A stretch of DNA of 64,000 nucleotides from JBCFBK01 sp050173895 (GCA_050173895.1 JBFXKJ010000001.1:12969-76968); one strand, 5' to 3'; numbered from the stretch's first letter, positions 9,569 to 18,019 are shown. Notes: a model not told the origin generated them from the sequence alone. Translations and numbers: made by a program.

Positions 9569-10214
9569 GATAGATCACACCTAAAATATATTGACTGAGG
9601 TTGGACATTTTCGACAGTAATCCGTACAATTCAATTTGACTGGACGGCGTTAACGGATAAGCGGCCGATAAGTTATAACGGACTTCGTCCAGTCTTTTTG
9701 ATAGCGTATTTCGATTGAGCAGGAGAAAAGTCTCAACGCCAAGCCGGGGGGTAATTTTACAGGAAAGGATCTGGTAACTTACTTTTACCCTGTTTCTCCA
9801 GTACAAGAGTGACTTTTGAGCTTCCGTTTCATTTCGGGGATAGCTTGTAAGTTGTAACCGTTCCCTGAAGGAGAAATTAAGATTGGAGATTTTTCCGTTG
9901 GCCGTTGCAGTCGTATAAAAACGATGTCTTATTTCATAACGATCGGTCCTGTTTTTGTTCATCATCAGGTAACCCGCGCCAAAATTGAGGAACGGCATCA
10001 ACTCCCGGGTTCCGTCGGCGCCAATACTGAACCGGTCGATCGACTGATTATTATTGTATGTATAAAATTCACTACATACAGCAAGCCGGTAGGGGCCGAT
10101 TTGTTTATAGGACTCAGCATCCAGCCAGATTCCGAAATCCTCATTTTGAGCGAAGGCATACTTCCCGATGATTAATATAAAACAAAGCAATGCAGTGCCA
10201 AACGCGATCCTCAT
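9555..10214 (-). CDS. DUF2490 family outer-membrane-like protein
   Basis: A 219-residue protein with a signal peptide (hydrophobic stretch ending AFAQN). The rest alternates polar and aromatic residues as in small beta-barrels: DFGIWLDAESYKQIGPYRL, RHRFYTTATANG, SFRERLQLTSY, YWRNRVKVSYQI, and an aromatic/hydrophobic C terminus. This pattern matches DUF2490, a Bacteroidota family of unknown function predicted to sit in the outer membrane. It converges on the metallophosphoesterase gene with a 14-nt overlap. No partner or substrate can be proposed. Confidence 0.75.
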   Translation of the reverse strand: MRIAFGTALLCFILIIGKYAFAQNEDFGIWLDAESYKQIGPYRLAVCSEFYTYNNNQSIDRFSIGADGTRELMPFLNFGAGYLMMNKNRTDRYEIRHRFYTTATANGKISNLNFSFRERLQLTSYPRNETEAQKSLLYWRNRVKVSYQILSCKITPRLGVETFLLLNRNTLSKRLDEVRYNLSAAYPLTPSSQIELYGLLSKMSNLSQYILGVIYLIEI

Positions 10215-10402
10215 TTCAGCTTTTTATAACATTTAAATTGCAGAGAGGCTCAGCCTTCCTGCAATTTGCACAAAAGTAGAAAAAATTCTGTACTGAACGA
10301 GTGTGAGGTTCGGCTGTGCTTTTTTTTTGGCTAATTATAAGCTCCCATTACGTTTTCTGCATATTGGGCAGTCAGTCGTCGAAATCCGGGTCGAGCTGGA
10401 AT

Positions 10403-11236
10403 TCAGCTACCCCGCTGGCCTTTATGTCCTTTAAAAATCCCGTTGTTTTTAACCATATCGGCAAAAACGTCAGGGTTGTCGAGATTAATCATATCAATGT
10501 TATACGACAGTGCCTTGCGGTAGGCTTCCCAGTCATTCCCGGAGACATAAGGCATCACTTTCATGTTTTTGCTGTGGCACGCCCGGATAAATTCGTCTGA
10601 TAAATCGTCAACCGAACACTCGATGATCTGCGGATTGTAGATGGTTTTTAATGAGTCGAGCGCCGCTGCGGAGGAAGCATTTACTTTTAAACCCAGTTCC
10701 GGGTACAATTCCCGGAATTTTTTTGTCCGCTCCCAATCAGAGAACCAGAAGAAGCATTCTTTTTCCATTCCCAGTTCAATAACTTCAGGAACAAAGTCCT
10801 CCGGGTCGGTATTTTTCATGTCGAAATAAATCTTTGCCTTTCCCTTGATCCATTTCAGGTACTCAAGAAGCCGCGGCACCTTTTCTCCGGCAAATTCATG
10901 CCCGAACCAGCTGCCGGCATCGAGTGTGTCGATCGCGGCCGATGCTGTTTCTGAAAGCAGCCCCGAACCGTTGGTGGTCCGGTCGAGCATCTGATCATGG
11001 AGACTGTAAAAAACACCGTCCTTACTGCGGCGCACATCTACTTCAACATAAGCTGCGCCCGATTTAATGGCTTTTGTTGCTGAAGCGTAGGTGTTTTCCG
11101 GAGCCAGCCGGTTTGCACCCCGGTGGCAGACCATCTGAATGCCTGTGGCATTTCTTTCCGGATGTTCTGCAGAGCAGGAAAAGAACACGAGAAGAATACA
11201 TATTGAGAACAGCGAAATCTTGTTAAAGGTGTTCAT
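10403..11236 (-). CDS. Glycerophosphodiester phosphodiesterase, lipoprotein
   Basis: This 277-residue protein starts with a lipoprotein signal ending FFSCSAE. The GDPD TIM-barrel motifs follow: CHRGANRLAPENT (catalytic His-Arg and metal Glu), YVEVDVRRSKDG (Glu/Asp metal ligands) and YSLHDQMLDRTTNGSG (second catalytic His). The family splits glycerophosphodiesters into glycerol-3-phosphate and the alcohol. With a lipid anchor it would act in the periplasm or at the outer membrane. Glycerophosphoinositol is one known substrate type of the family, which is notable beside an inositol operon, but the sequence does not prove specificity. Confidence 0.9.
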   Translation of the reverse strand: MNTFNKISLFSICILLVFFSCSAEHPERNATGIQMVCHRGANRLAPENTYASATKAIKSGAAYVEVDVRRSKDGVFYSLHDQMLDRTTNGSGLLSETASAAIDTLDAGSWFGHEFAGEKVPRLLEYLKWIKGKAKIYFDMKNTDPEDFVPEVIELGMEKECFFWFSDWERTKKFRELYPELGLKVNASSAAALDSLKTIYNPQIIECSVDDLSDEFIRACHSKNMKVMPYVSGNDWEAYRKALSYNIDMINLDNPDVFADMVKNNGIFKGHKGQRGS

Positions 11237-11299
11237 ACTTATATCCGTTTAGTTTTATTCAGAAACTGATTCTACGATAAATGGTTGATGAACTACGTA

Positions 11300-11328
11300 G
11301 GAAGGTTTGTCTTCGCGACAAACCTTCT
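11300..11328. repeat. Perfect hairpin between glycerophosphodiesterase and FecR remnant
   Basis: An 11-bp perfect inverted repeat, GAAGGTTTGTC / GACAAACCTTC, with a 5-nt TTCGC loop, extended by one G-T pair. On the + strand it is followed by a short T-rich run, but no + strand gene ends here. It could terminate the remnant transcript from the - strand or be a dispersed hairpin element. Confidence 0.6.
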
Positions 11329-11346
11329 TAATTTTTAGCCTGGGTA

Positions 11347-11508
11347 CTATCCGGGAATATTTCCATTCACGGAATAAATAACCTGCAACTCATCCCAGAA
11401 CTGCTGGTTCTCCTTTTTCCGGATCCATTCATCAACGAGAGGATCCGGTGCGGTTTCCTTGTCCATTAAGTGGTGCAAGAGTAGATTCCATGGGATCTGA
11501 TCTTTCAT
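11347..11508 (-). pseudogene. FecR-type anti-sigma factor, N-terminal remnant
   Basis: From the ATG at 11508 a 53-residue frame reads MKDQIPWNLLLHHLMDKE, then VDEWIRKKENQQFWDEL, and stops after GNIPG. This is the N-terminal cytoplasmic sigma-binding part of a Bacteroidota FecR protein. Everything that normally follows (membrane helix and periplasmic FecR domain, about 250-300 residues) is absent. A longer reading that starts at 11661 is in frame but its extra N-terminal part does not look like FecR. It lies downstream of a truncated sigma gene in the usual sigma-fecR order, so I read it as a decayed regulatory pair. Confidence 0.65.
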
Positions 11509-11581
11509 AGGAGTTCCGGTTTCAGTAACAAGTAACCTGTGACACAGAAATCCCCCAATGATTTTAAAAAAAAGCCGGCAA

Positions 11582-11707
11582 CTATTTAAGGTGGTGTACA
11601 TAAAGATTGACGAAATTACATAAATCAGTATAGTATTTTTCAAAAAAACACCGAAAGGCATTTCTGTCTCCTTCGATCATTTTCTGAGCGATAAATAGCT
11701 CGTCCAT
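11582..11707 (-). pseudogene. ECF sigma-70 factor, N-terminal remnant
   Basis: The frame from the ATG at 11707 encodes 41 residues, including MDELFIAQKMIEGDRNAF and FFEKYYTDLCNFVNLYV, then a stop. This is the start of sigma region 2 of a SusC/D-associated ECF sigma factor (compare the intact one at 45197-45787). The rest of region 2 and all of region 4 are missing. It sits 73 nt upstream of the FecR remnant, so most of the sigma gene has been deleted. Confidence 0.65.
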
Positions 11708-11888
11708 GTTTATCTGAGGATCCAAAGTTTAGGTTTTCAACAAATTTAATAATTTTATGAAACGTGTGGCAAGTGGTTCAGCGATTCGAATGACTGATGC
11801 GCATCCGCGCGTTTAAGGTAGCCAATATCAATGTTCAGCCACATCCGATCCGACGAACAACGGATACTGATAAATGATAACTTTGTTT

Positions 11889-11932
11889 TGGTCATTCCCT
11901 GCCGGCTTGAAAAAGCCGGCAGGGAATGACCA
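11889..11932. repeat. Perfect 20-bp hairpin with GAAA loop upstream of a sulfatase gene
   Basis: Arms 11889-11908 and 11913-11932 are perfect reverse complements separated by the tetraloop GAAA. The arm core is CATTCCCTGCCGGCTT. There is no T tract on either side, so it does not look like a normal terminator. It ends 30 nt before the sulfatase ATG and would lie in that gene's leader. It could control the mRNA or be a dispersed repeat; the sequence does not decide. Between it and the sigma remnant (11708-11888) I see no gene. Confidence 0.8.
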
Positions 11933-11962
11933 GGGGCAATGTGAAACGCAAAACGATCTGAC

Positions 11963-13411
11963 ATGAACCGGAAAAAAGACGCAATCCTGGTGTTTAACGG
12001 AAGCCTGCTGGCACTGCTGGCTGTCGCTTCCTGCACATCATACGGAAAAACTGCCGGCTCTGAAGGGAGGCCGAATATTATTCTGATCAATATTGACGAT
12101 ATGGGCTGGAGGGATGTCGGGTTCATGGGATCGGAATATTACGAAACGCCCAACCTCGACAGGCTGGCCAGGCAGGGAATCATTTTCACCCAGGCTTATG
12201 CGGCAGCGGCAAACTGTGCACCCAGCAGGGCATGCCTGATGAGCGGGCAATGGACGCCCCGGCACGGCATTTATACAGTCGATTCCTCAGCACGTGGCAA
12301 AAGCCGCGACCGCAAACTTATTCCCACGCCGAATAATACGACCCTTCCGGAAGAACAGGTAACCCTCGCTGAAGCGCTTCAGGCTGCCGGTTATACAACA
12401 TGCATTGCAGGGAAATGGCACCTGAGCGACAATCCGCTTAGCCAGGGATTTGATGTCAACATTGGCGGTTGCCATGCCGGAAGTCCCGGGAGCTACTATC
12501 CTCCTTACACCAAGGTACCGTTGGAAGCACCCTCCTCCGATTATTGCCTGACCGATCTGATCATGGACAAGACGCTGGAATTTGTGGATTCAGTGAAGAG
12601 CCGGCCTTTTTTTCTATACTATTCGCCTTATGCTGTACACACGCCGATTCATCCGGTGAAGAAATTGCTGACGAAATATGAGAAAAAACCGGTCTGGAAC
12701 GGACAGGAAAATGCCGGCTATGCCACGATGGTCGAAAACCTGGATACGCAGGTCGGGAGGTTAATTCGCTTGTTGGAAAAGTCGGGGAAACTGGAAAATA
12801 CCTTTATTCTGTTCACATCGGACAATGGCGGCCATTATGGTATTACCAGGCAGCTGCCCCTGCGTTCGGGCAAAGGTGCCTATTATGAAGGTGGCATCCG
12901 GGAGCCGATGTTTGTTTTCTGGAAAGGAAAAATTAAACCAGGTACCAGGACAGAGGTTCCGGCGACGAACCTCGATTTTTATCCAACCTTGCTTGATGTG
13001 GCGGGAGTGGAAAAGCCTGCCGGCAAATTGCTGGACGGACAAAGCCTGATGCCCGTTTTAACCGGAACAGGATCATTGGAAGGGCGCCCGCTATTCTGGC
13101 ATTTCCCGATCTATCTGCAGGCTTATATGAAGAAGGGCGATCCGACGCAGGATCCCTTGTTCCGGACCCGCCCCGGATCGGCCGTGCGTTTGGGTGACTG
13201 GAAGTTAATTCAGTATTTCGAGAACAATGATCTTGAACTATACAATTTGAAGGAAGACATTGGCGAAAAAAATAACCTGGCAAAATCGAATGCCGAAAAG
13301 ACCAAAGAGCTTCTGTCGCTGTTGAATGAATGGCGGTCAAAAACCAATGCGCCGGTTCCGGACGAACTGAATCCCGGATTCGACCCGCGGCCGGAATCTT
13401 CCAGTTGGTAA
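11963..13411 (+). CDS. S1-family sulfatase, lipoprotein
   Basis: A 482-residue arylsulfatase-A-type enzyme. The N terminus has a lipobox (LAVASC, Cys24). The metal-binding LINIDDMGW (Asp45, Asp46) and the formylglycine site NCAPSRACLMSG (Cys85, in the C-x-P-S-R form) are intact, as are AGKWHL and FTSDNGGHYG. Family members hydrolyse sulfate esters, here most likely on a polysaccharide, after Cys85 is oxidised to formylglycine by a maturase that is not in this window. It is followed on the same strand by a second sulfatase 197 nt later. A long perfect hairpin lies just before the start codon. Confidence 0.93.
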   Translation: MNRKKDAILVFNGSLLALLAVASCTSYGKTAGSEGRPNIILINIDDMGWRDVGFMGSEYYETPNLDRLARQGIIFTQAYAAAANCAPSRACLMSGQWTPRHGIYTVDSSARGKSRDRKLIPTPNNTTLPEEQVTLAEALQAAGYTTCIAGKWHLSDNPLSQGFDVNIGGCHAGSPGSYYPPYTKVPLEAPSSDYCLTDLIMDKTLEFVDSVKSRPFFLYYSPYAVHTPIHPVKKLLTKYEKKPVWNGQENAGYATMVENLDTQVGRLIRLLEKSGKLENTFILFTSDNGGHYGITRQLPLRSGKGAYYEGGIREPMFVFWKGKIKPGTRTEVPATNLDFYPTLLDVAGVEKPAGKLLDGQSLMPVLTGTGSLEGRPLFWHFPIYLQAYMKKGDPTQDPLFRTRPGSAVRLGDWKLIQYFENNDLELYNLKEDIGEKNNLAKSNAEKTKELLSLLNEWRSKTNAPVPDELNPGFDPRPESSSW

Positions 13412-13474
13412 GCGTCTAAAGGCGATGACATATAATACGTAGATTGCAGTTGGTTAAATTAAAAATACAAACAT

Positions 13475-13564
13475 ATGAAACGAGCATGGAAGCCGCGGTA
13501 TCCGCCCGAGCCAATGTTTATAGGCGAGTTCCATACGTCGATGTCCTATAGAAAAGTGATGTAG
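13475..13564 (+). other. Very short open frame between two sulfatase genes
   Basis: An ATG-to-TAG frame of 29 codons (begins MKRAWKPRYPPEP) lies in the 197-nt gap between the sulfatases. The upstream context ACAAACAT before the ATG resembles that of the following sulfatase gene. No family is recognised. It may be chance. Confidence 0.2.
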
Positions 13565-13608
13565 TTTAGTACGCAAATTATACACAGCTAATTTGAAATG
13601 AAAAACAT

Positions 13609-15726
13609 ATGAAACCCAGTCAAGTGATCATTTCGTCGCTGGCGCTCGGAACGATCTTTAGTTCCGGTGCTGCAGGAGAGAGCAAACAAACGCAGGTTGC
13701 AAAACCGCAACAGCCAAACATCCTTTTTATTTTAGTTGATGATATGGGATATGGCGATCTGGGTGCTCTGTTTCAAAATCAGCGTGCAAAGGCCAACGAT
13801 CGAAGCGAACCATGGGAGTTGTCACCTAACCTGGATAAAATGGCTTCCGAAGGTGTTTTGTTGTCTCAACAATATTGTGCGGCTCCGGTTTGCGCACCCT
13901 CACGCGCGTCCCTGTTGCTTGGAGTAAGCCAGGGGCATGCTAACGTCAGAGACAATCAGTTCGATAAAGCCCTGGAAAACAACCATACCATTGCTTCTGC
14001 CTTGCACGAAATTGGTTATTCAACCGCTGCTTTTGGCAAATGGGGATTGCAGGGCAGTGACCGCTGGGACGAAAACGGTTCTGAATGGCCGGCGCATCCG
14101 CTAAACCGGGGATTTGACTATTTTCTGGGATACATGCGCCATTCGGATGGGCATGAACATTATCCCCGGGAAGGCGTGTACCGGGGGAAGAAAGAAGTAT
14201 GGGAAAACCGGACAAACATTGCGGCCGGCCTGGATAAGTGCTATACGGCCGACTTATGGACGGCCGCTGCGAAACGTTGGATCGTTCAACATGAGAAGGG
14301 ACCGGATTCTGAGAAGCCATTCTTCATTTATCTTGCCTTTGACACGCCCCATGCTGTTTTGGAATTGCCCACGCAGGCCTATCCCCGGGGTGCAGGCCTT
14401 AGGGGAGGAATGCAATGGACCGGGAAAAAAGGAGAGATGATCAGCACGGCATCCGGAACAGTCGATAGTTGGGTTCATCCTGATTACGCCGGGGCCACCT
14501 GGGATGATGACAAGGATCCTTCAACGCCGGAAGTTGCATGGCCGGAAGTATATAAGCGCTATGCCACCGCAACAAGACGCGTCGACAGTGCTGTGGGCGA
14601 CATCATGCAATTGTTGAAAGACCTGAATATTGACGACAATACGATCATCGTGTTTACTTCAGATAACGGACCTTCCAGAGAATCGTATCTTCCGGAGCAA
14701 TACCGGCCCAATACGCCCGATTTCTTCAATAGTTTCGGACCCTTTGACGGAATTAAACGCGACTGCTGGGAGGGAGGCGTACGAATGCCAGTAATTGCCC
14801 GCTGGCCCGGACATATCCGCGCGGGAGAAGAAATCAGATCTGCCAGTGCTTCGTACGACTGGGCACCTACTTTTCTGGATGCAGCCGGTGTTCCGGCTCC
14901 CGCCCGGCTGGACGGTGTCTCCTTGTTGCCATCGCTCACGGGCAAGGGAGATCAGCAGGATCCTGTCGTTTACGTGGAATATCATGTAGGCGGGAGAACT
15001 CCGGCATACGCTGAGTTTGATCCGTCACATCAGGGAAGAAAGCAAAATCAAATGCAAAAGATCCGAATGGGAAATTTTGTAGGGGTGAGGTACGATATTC
15101 AGTCGGCCAATGATGACTTCGAAATTTACGACGTCAGCAAAGATCCGCAGGAAATTAACAACCTGGCGCGGAACCCCGGAATGGACACCTTGCAGCAATG
15201 GATGAAAGCCAAAGTGCTGCAGGTACGCCGGCCCAATTCAACAGCCCCGAGGCCTTATGACCATGAAAACATCCCTGCCGTCAGCGCCAGGAAAACGACC
15301 GCGGGCATTCACTGGTCAGCCTATGAAGGCGATTTTCCCTGGGTTCCGCAAGTAATCACCCTGAAACCATCGGCTTCCGGAACAACAGGAAAACCAGATG
15401 TTGGTGTCAGCAGGTCAAACGGTAATTTTGCCATGCTTTTCGAGGGGTACCTGAACATTCCTGAGGACGGGGAATATACTTTTTACCTTACTGCTGGTCA
15501 TGGCGCACTGATGCGGATTCACGAAGCGACCCTGATCTGTGCCGATTTCGGCTACACTCCAGGGGAAGAAAAGCAGGCACCGATTAATCTGAAGGCTGGT
15601 CTCCATCCTTTCCGGATTTATTATCTGGGGAAAGCCAGCGAAAAACAATCGCTGGAGTTGAAGTGGAGCGGTCCGGGTATTGAAAAAGAAACTGTTCCGG
15701 AAGATGCATTCTGTTATGCGGAATGA
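13609..15726 (+). CDS. S1-family sulfatase with C-terminal PA14 domain
   Basis: The 705-residue product has a signal-like N terminus, the metal motif LVDDMGYGD (Asp44, Asp45) and the formylglycine site VCAPSRASLLLG (Cys95), plus FGKWGLQG and FTSDNGPSRESY. The sulfatase domain ends near residue 530. From about 563 a second domain begins (IHWSAYEGDF), with FEGYLNIPEDGEYTFYL, a central metal/sugar loop region and LELKWSGPG near the end: this is a PA14 module, often carbohydrate-binding. The pairing suggests a sulfatase tethered to a polysaccharide. Its exact substrate is unknown. The gene converges on the membrane-complex operon with a 20-nt gap. Confidence 0.9.
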   Translation: MKPSQVIISSLALGTIFSSGAAGESKQTQVAKPQQPNILFILVDDMGYGDLGALFQNQRAKANDRSEPWELSPNLDKMASEGVLLSQQYCAAPVCAPSRASLLLGVSQGHANVRDNQFDKALENNHTIASALHEIGYSTAAFGKWGLQGSDRWDENGSEWPAHPLNRGFDYFLGYMRHSDGHEHYPREGVYRGKKEVWENRTNIAAGLDKCYTADLWTAAAKRWIVQHEKGPDSEKPFFIYLAFDTPHAVLELPTQAYPRGAGLRGGMQWTGKKGEMISTASGTVDSWVHPDYAGATWDDDKDPSTPEVAWPEVYKRYATATRRVDSAVGDIMQLLKDLNIDDNTIIVFTSDNGPSRESYLPEQYRPNTPDFFNSFGPFDGIKRDCWEGGVRMPVIARWPGHIRAGEEIRSASASYDWAPTFLDAAGVPAPARLDGVSLLPSLTGKGDQQDPVVYVEYHVGGRTPAYAEFDPSHQGRKQNQMQKIRMGNFVGVRYDIQSANDDFEIYDVSKDPQEINNLARNPGMDTLQQWMKAKVLQVRRPNSTAPRPYDHENIPAVSARKTTAGIHWSAYEGDFPWVPQVITLKPSASGTTGKPDVGVSRSNGNFAMLFEGYLNIPEDGEYTFYLTAGHGALMRIHEATLICADFGYTPGEEKQAPINLKAGLHPFRIYYLGKASEKQSLELKWSGPGIEKETVPEDAFCYAE

Positions 15727-15746
15727 CAAAATCGGAGTTGTACAGG

Positions 15747-16499
15747 TCATTTAGCTTTTCGTAACAAGGCCAGTACCCCGTTTATAAAGGTGAGCGGATG
15801 CACCGGGTTGCCGGGTATATACAGGTCGACCGGATATCTGGAGAGAAAGCTGCGGTCGAGCGCCTCGCTGTCGGCAAAAATACCGCCGCTGATGGCATCG
15901 GTACCGGCCAGGATTACCAGCTTCGGATCAGGGACTGCCTGATAGCAGATCTCGAGTGCCCTGGCCATGTTTACGGTGATAGGACCGGTGATGACGATGC
16001 CGTCGGCGTGCCGCGGCGATGCCACAAAATCGATCCCGAACCGGCTCATATCGAACTGGACATTGTTTGCGGCATTCAGCTCCCATTCGCAACTGTTGTC
16101 GCCGCCCGCCGATACCTGCCGGAGCTTCAGCGAGTGGCCGAACAACCGGTGAATTTCTTTGCGCACCCGTGCAGCGTCAAGCTTAACCGGTTGCCCGTCG
16201 CCTTCAGCAATAATTAATCGGCTTCGGTGGTTCGTCGAAAGTTTATAGTCGGTGGTAAAACGGACCTTGTCCGGAAACTGAACAGCACATTCGCCGCAGA
16301 AGGTACATTTTCCCAGGTCGATCCGTACGGGACTCACCGCAATAGCCTGAGTCGGGCAAATTTCAGCCAGTGCTGCTTCATCCACGCTTTCTCTTGAAAT
16401 GACCGGCCGTCCGCGGAAAATACCCGGCACTTTGGCTGTTGTCACATCAGGAATGAACTGCTTGCCCTGATGCCATAAGATTTTGATATTGTCGATCAT
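15747..16499 (-). CDS. NuoB/HyfI-like subunit fused to a ferredoxin-like domain; proximal-cluster ligands largely lost
   Basis: This 250-residue protein is the last gene of the six-gene operon. Residues 40-80 form a ferredoxin-like segment with CPTQAI (Cys48) and CTFCGEC (Cys65, Cys68, Cys71). These are the four ligands of one [4Fe-4S] cluster; those of the other cluster are absent. From 130 on it matches the small subunit of group 4 hydrogenases and NuoB (CEWELNA, RFGIDFVASPRHADG, ITGP). The four-cysteine site of the proximal (N2-type) cluster is degraded: aligned positions read Asp134, Cys137, Asp201 (GTDAISGG) and Asn231 (PGNPVHP). I checked the codons (GAC, TGC, GAT, AAC). The cluster should not assemble normally. 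The start overlaps nothing and lies 13 nt after the previous stop. Confidence 0.88.
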   Translation of the reverse strand: MIDNIKILWHQGKQFIPDVTTAKVPGIFRGRPVISRESVDEAALAEICPTQAIAVSPVRIDLGKCTFCGECAVQFPDKVRFTTDYKLSTNHRSRLIIAEGDGQPVKLDAARVRKEIHRLFGHSLKLRQVSAGGDNSCEWELNAANNVQFDMSRFGIDFVASPRHADGIVITGPITVNMARALEICYQAVPDPKLVILAGTDAISGGIFADSEALDRSFLSRYPVDLYIPGNPVHPLTFINGVLALLRKAK

Positions 16500-16512
16500 G
16501 ATGCTTTCAGTT

Positions 16513-18015
16513 TTAGAGGTCGTGCCCGCAGTACGATAAATTAAAGCTTTTGTTGCAGATAGGGAAGTCGGATATTTCGTTGTTCCTGACTGCCTGGGCC
16601 AGCGCCATCCAGTTGTGATGCGAAGGATCCTTGATCTTATAAACGATCAGATCGCCTTGCTGACCGGTGACCGCACAATGGCAGATTTCGCCCCGCCAGC
16701 CTTCCACCAGCGAAAGCGTAAAAGTCTCCTTGCCGGGCGAAAGACTGAAATTTTCAGGTTTTTTAAATTCCGGTATGTCGCTGATCAGCTTGCGGGCATA
16801 ACCAATCGACTGCAGGATTTCTTCTTTTCTGATCTGCGCCCGGGAATACACGTCGCCGTGATGCTTGATCACCGGCGAATGATTAATTGCAATGCCATAC
16901 AGGTCGTGCGGATGCGACAAGCGGATGTCGCGGTTCAGGCCGCTCATCCGGGCGGCCATCCCCACCGTGCCGATCCCGCAAACCTGCTCATAGCTGACCA
17001 CTCCGGTCTTCTCCATTCGTGACAGCGCGCTGGGCAGCTTAAAGAGTTTCCTGCTCATCTCGGTAAAGTCAGCTTCGTAGGTCTCCAGCACGGTATTCAG
17101 CCTTGCCGCGAGTTCGGCAGAAAAAGGATAATTGATCTTTCCGGCCCTGATCAATCCTTTCGACAACCGGTTGCCACCCCATTCCTGCATGAAATTGATG
17201 ATCGGCGTACGCAGCCGCCCAAAGACGGCATTGCCTAACTGATAGGCAATATCGGCGCAAATAGCCGAAAGGTCGCCTGTATGGATGGCAATACGTTCCA
17301 GTTCGAGGGCCAGGGTGCGGGCAAATTTCAGTGACCGGTCAGGTTCGTACCCGCAGAGGCTTTCCCACAGGTTTACAAAGGCTGTGGTATGTCCAACAGT
17401 GGTGTCGCCGGCAATGTTTTCAGCCAGGGTAGTGCGTTCCAAAAGCTTTTTCTTTTGCAGGAACAGCTGTTCGATGCCCCGGTGCTGATAACCTAACTGG
17501 ATCTCCAGATGCATGATCTGCTCCCCGTTGCAGATGAAGCGGAAATGTCCCGGCTCGATCACTCCCGCGTGGATCGGACCCACGCCGACTTCATGGAGTT
17601 CTTCGCTTTCGGCCCGGCAGAACGGATAATTTTCCGCCTTTTCGGCCGTGTCAGCCCTGTTTTGCGCATACCGCACCGGTTTTAACCAGGGATGGTCGCT
17701 GTACAGAATCCCGAAGTTTTCATGAATCTCCCGTTCGAATTTTTCAAAATTCGTGTTTTGGGCCGTCAGGGAGGCCAGGGTAGTCCTGGCATCAACAACA
17801 GTGGAAGAGATCAGGATTTCATGCCGGAGATCATCGGCGATACAACAAATGAGCCTGATCCGGCCGGCGTCGCTGTAACCGAAATAGTTCACGCAATGTC
17901 TCTCCGGACCGCTTTTCATCAGGTCAAGATTGGCTTCCATGAACAGCCGGTAGGGATGTTCGGGAATATCCTTTAAGGCAATCGGCTGATTATTATGAAT
18001 GGGAATATACAACAT
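16513..18015 (-). CDS. NuoCD/HyfG-like large subunit without [NiFe] ligands (Ehr type)
   Basis: A 500-residue fusion of a NuoC-like N-terminal domain (about 1-125, with HENFGILYSDHPWLKP) and a NuoD/hydrogenase large-subunit domain (about 140-500: GPIHAGVIEPGHFRF, LGYQHRGIEQL). In true [NiFe] hydrogenases motif L1 carries C-G-x-C; here it reads ENIAGDTTVGH, with Ala202 and Thr205 at the cysteine positions. The C-terminal L2 motif DPCxxC is replaced by NKSFNLSYCGHDL. No [NiFe] site can form. This pattern fits the energy-converting hydrogenase-related (Ehr) complexes. It is 4 nt after the stop of the HyfF-like gene. Confidence 0.9.
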   Translation of the reverse strand: MLYIPIHNNQPIALKDIPEHPYRLFMEANLDLMKSGPERHCVNYFGYSDAGRIRLICCIADDLRHEILISSTVVDARTTLASLTAQNTNFEKFEREIHENFGILYSDHPWLKPVRYAQNRADTAEKAENYPFCRAESEELHEVGVGPIHAGVIEPGHFRFICNGEQIMHLEIQLGYQHRGIEQLFLQKKKLLERTTLAENIAGDTTVGHTTAFVNLWESLCGYEPDRSLKFARTLALELERIAIHTGDLSAICADIAYQLGNAVFGRLRTPIINFMQEWGGNRLSKGLIRAGKINYPFSAELAARLNTVLETYEADFTEMSRKLFKLPSALSRMEKTGVVSYEQVCGIGTVGMAARMSGLNRDIRLSHPHDLYGIAINHSPVIKHHGDVYSRAQIRKEEILQSIGYARKLISDIPEFKKPENFSLSPGKETFTLSLVEGWRGEICHCAVTGQQGDLIVYKIKDPSHHNWMALAQAVRNNEISDFPICNKSFNLSYCGHDL

Positions 18016-18019
18016 GGCA

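Noticed and set aside
11347..11661. An intact 104-residue small membrane protein
   Set aside because: The in-frame extension upstream of 11508 overlaps the sigma remnant in another frame and has no family resemblance; the part from 11508 on is the start of a FecR protein.
11889..11932. A rho-independent terminator
   Set aside because: There is no T tract on either strand after the stem, and the hairpin lies just before a start codon rather than after a stop.
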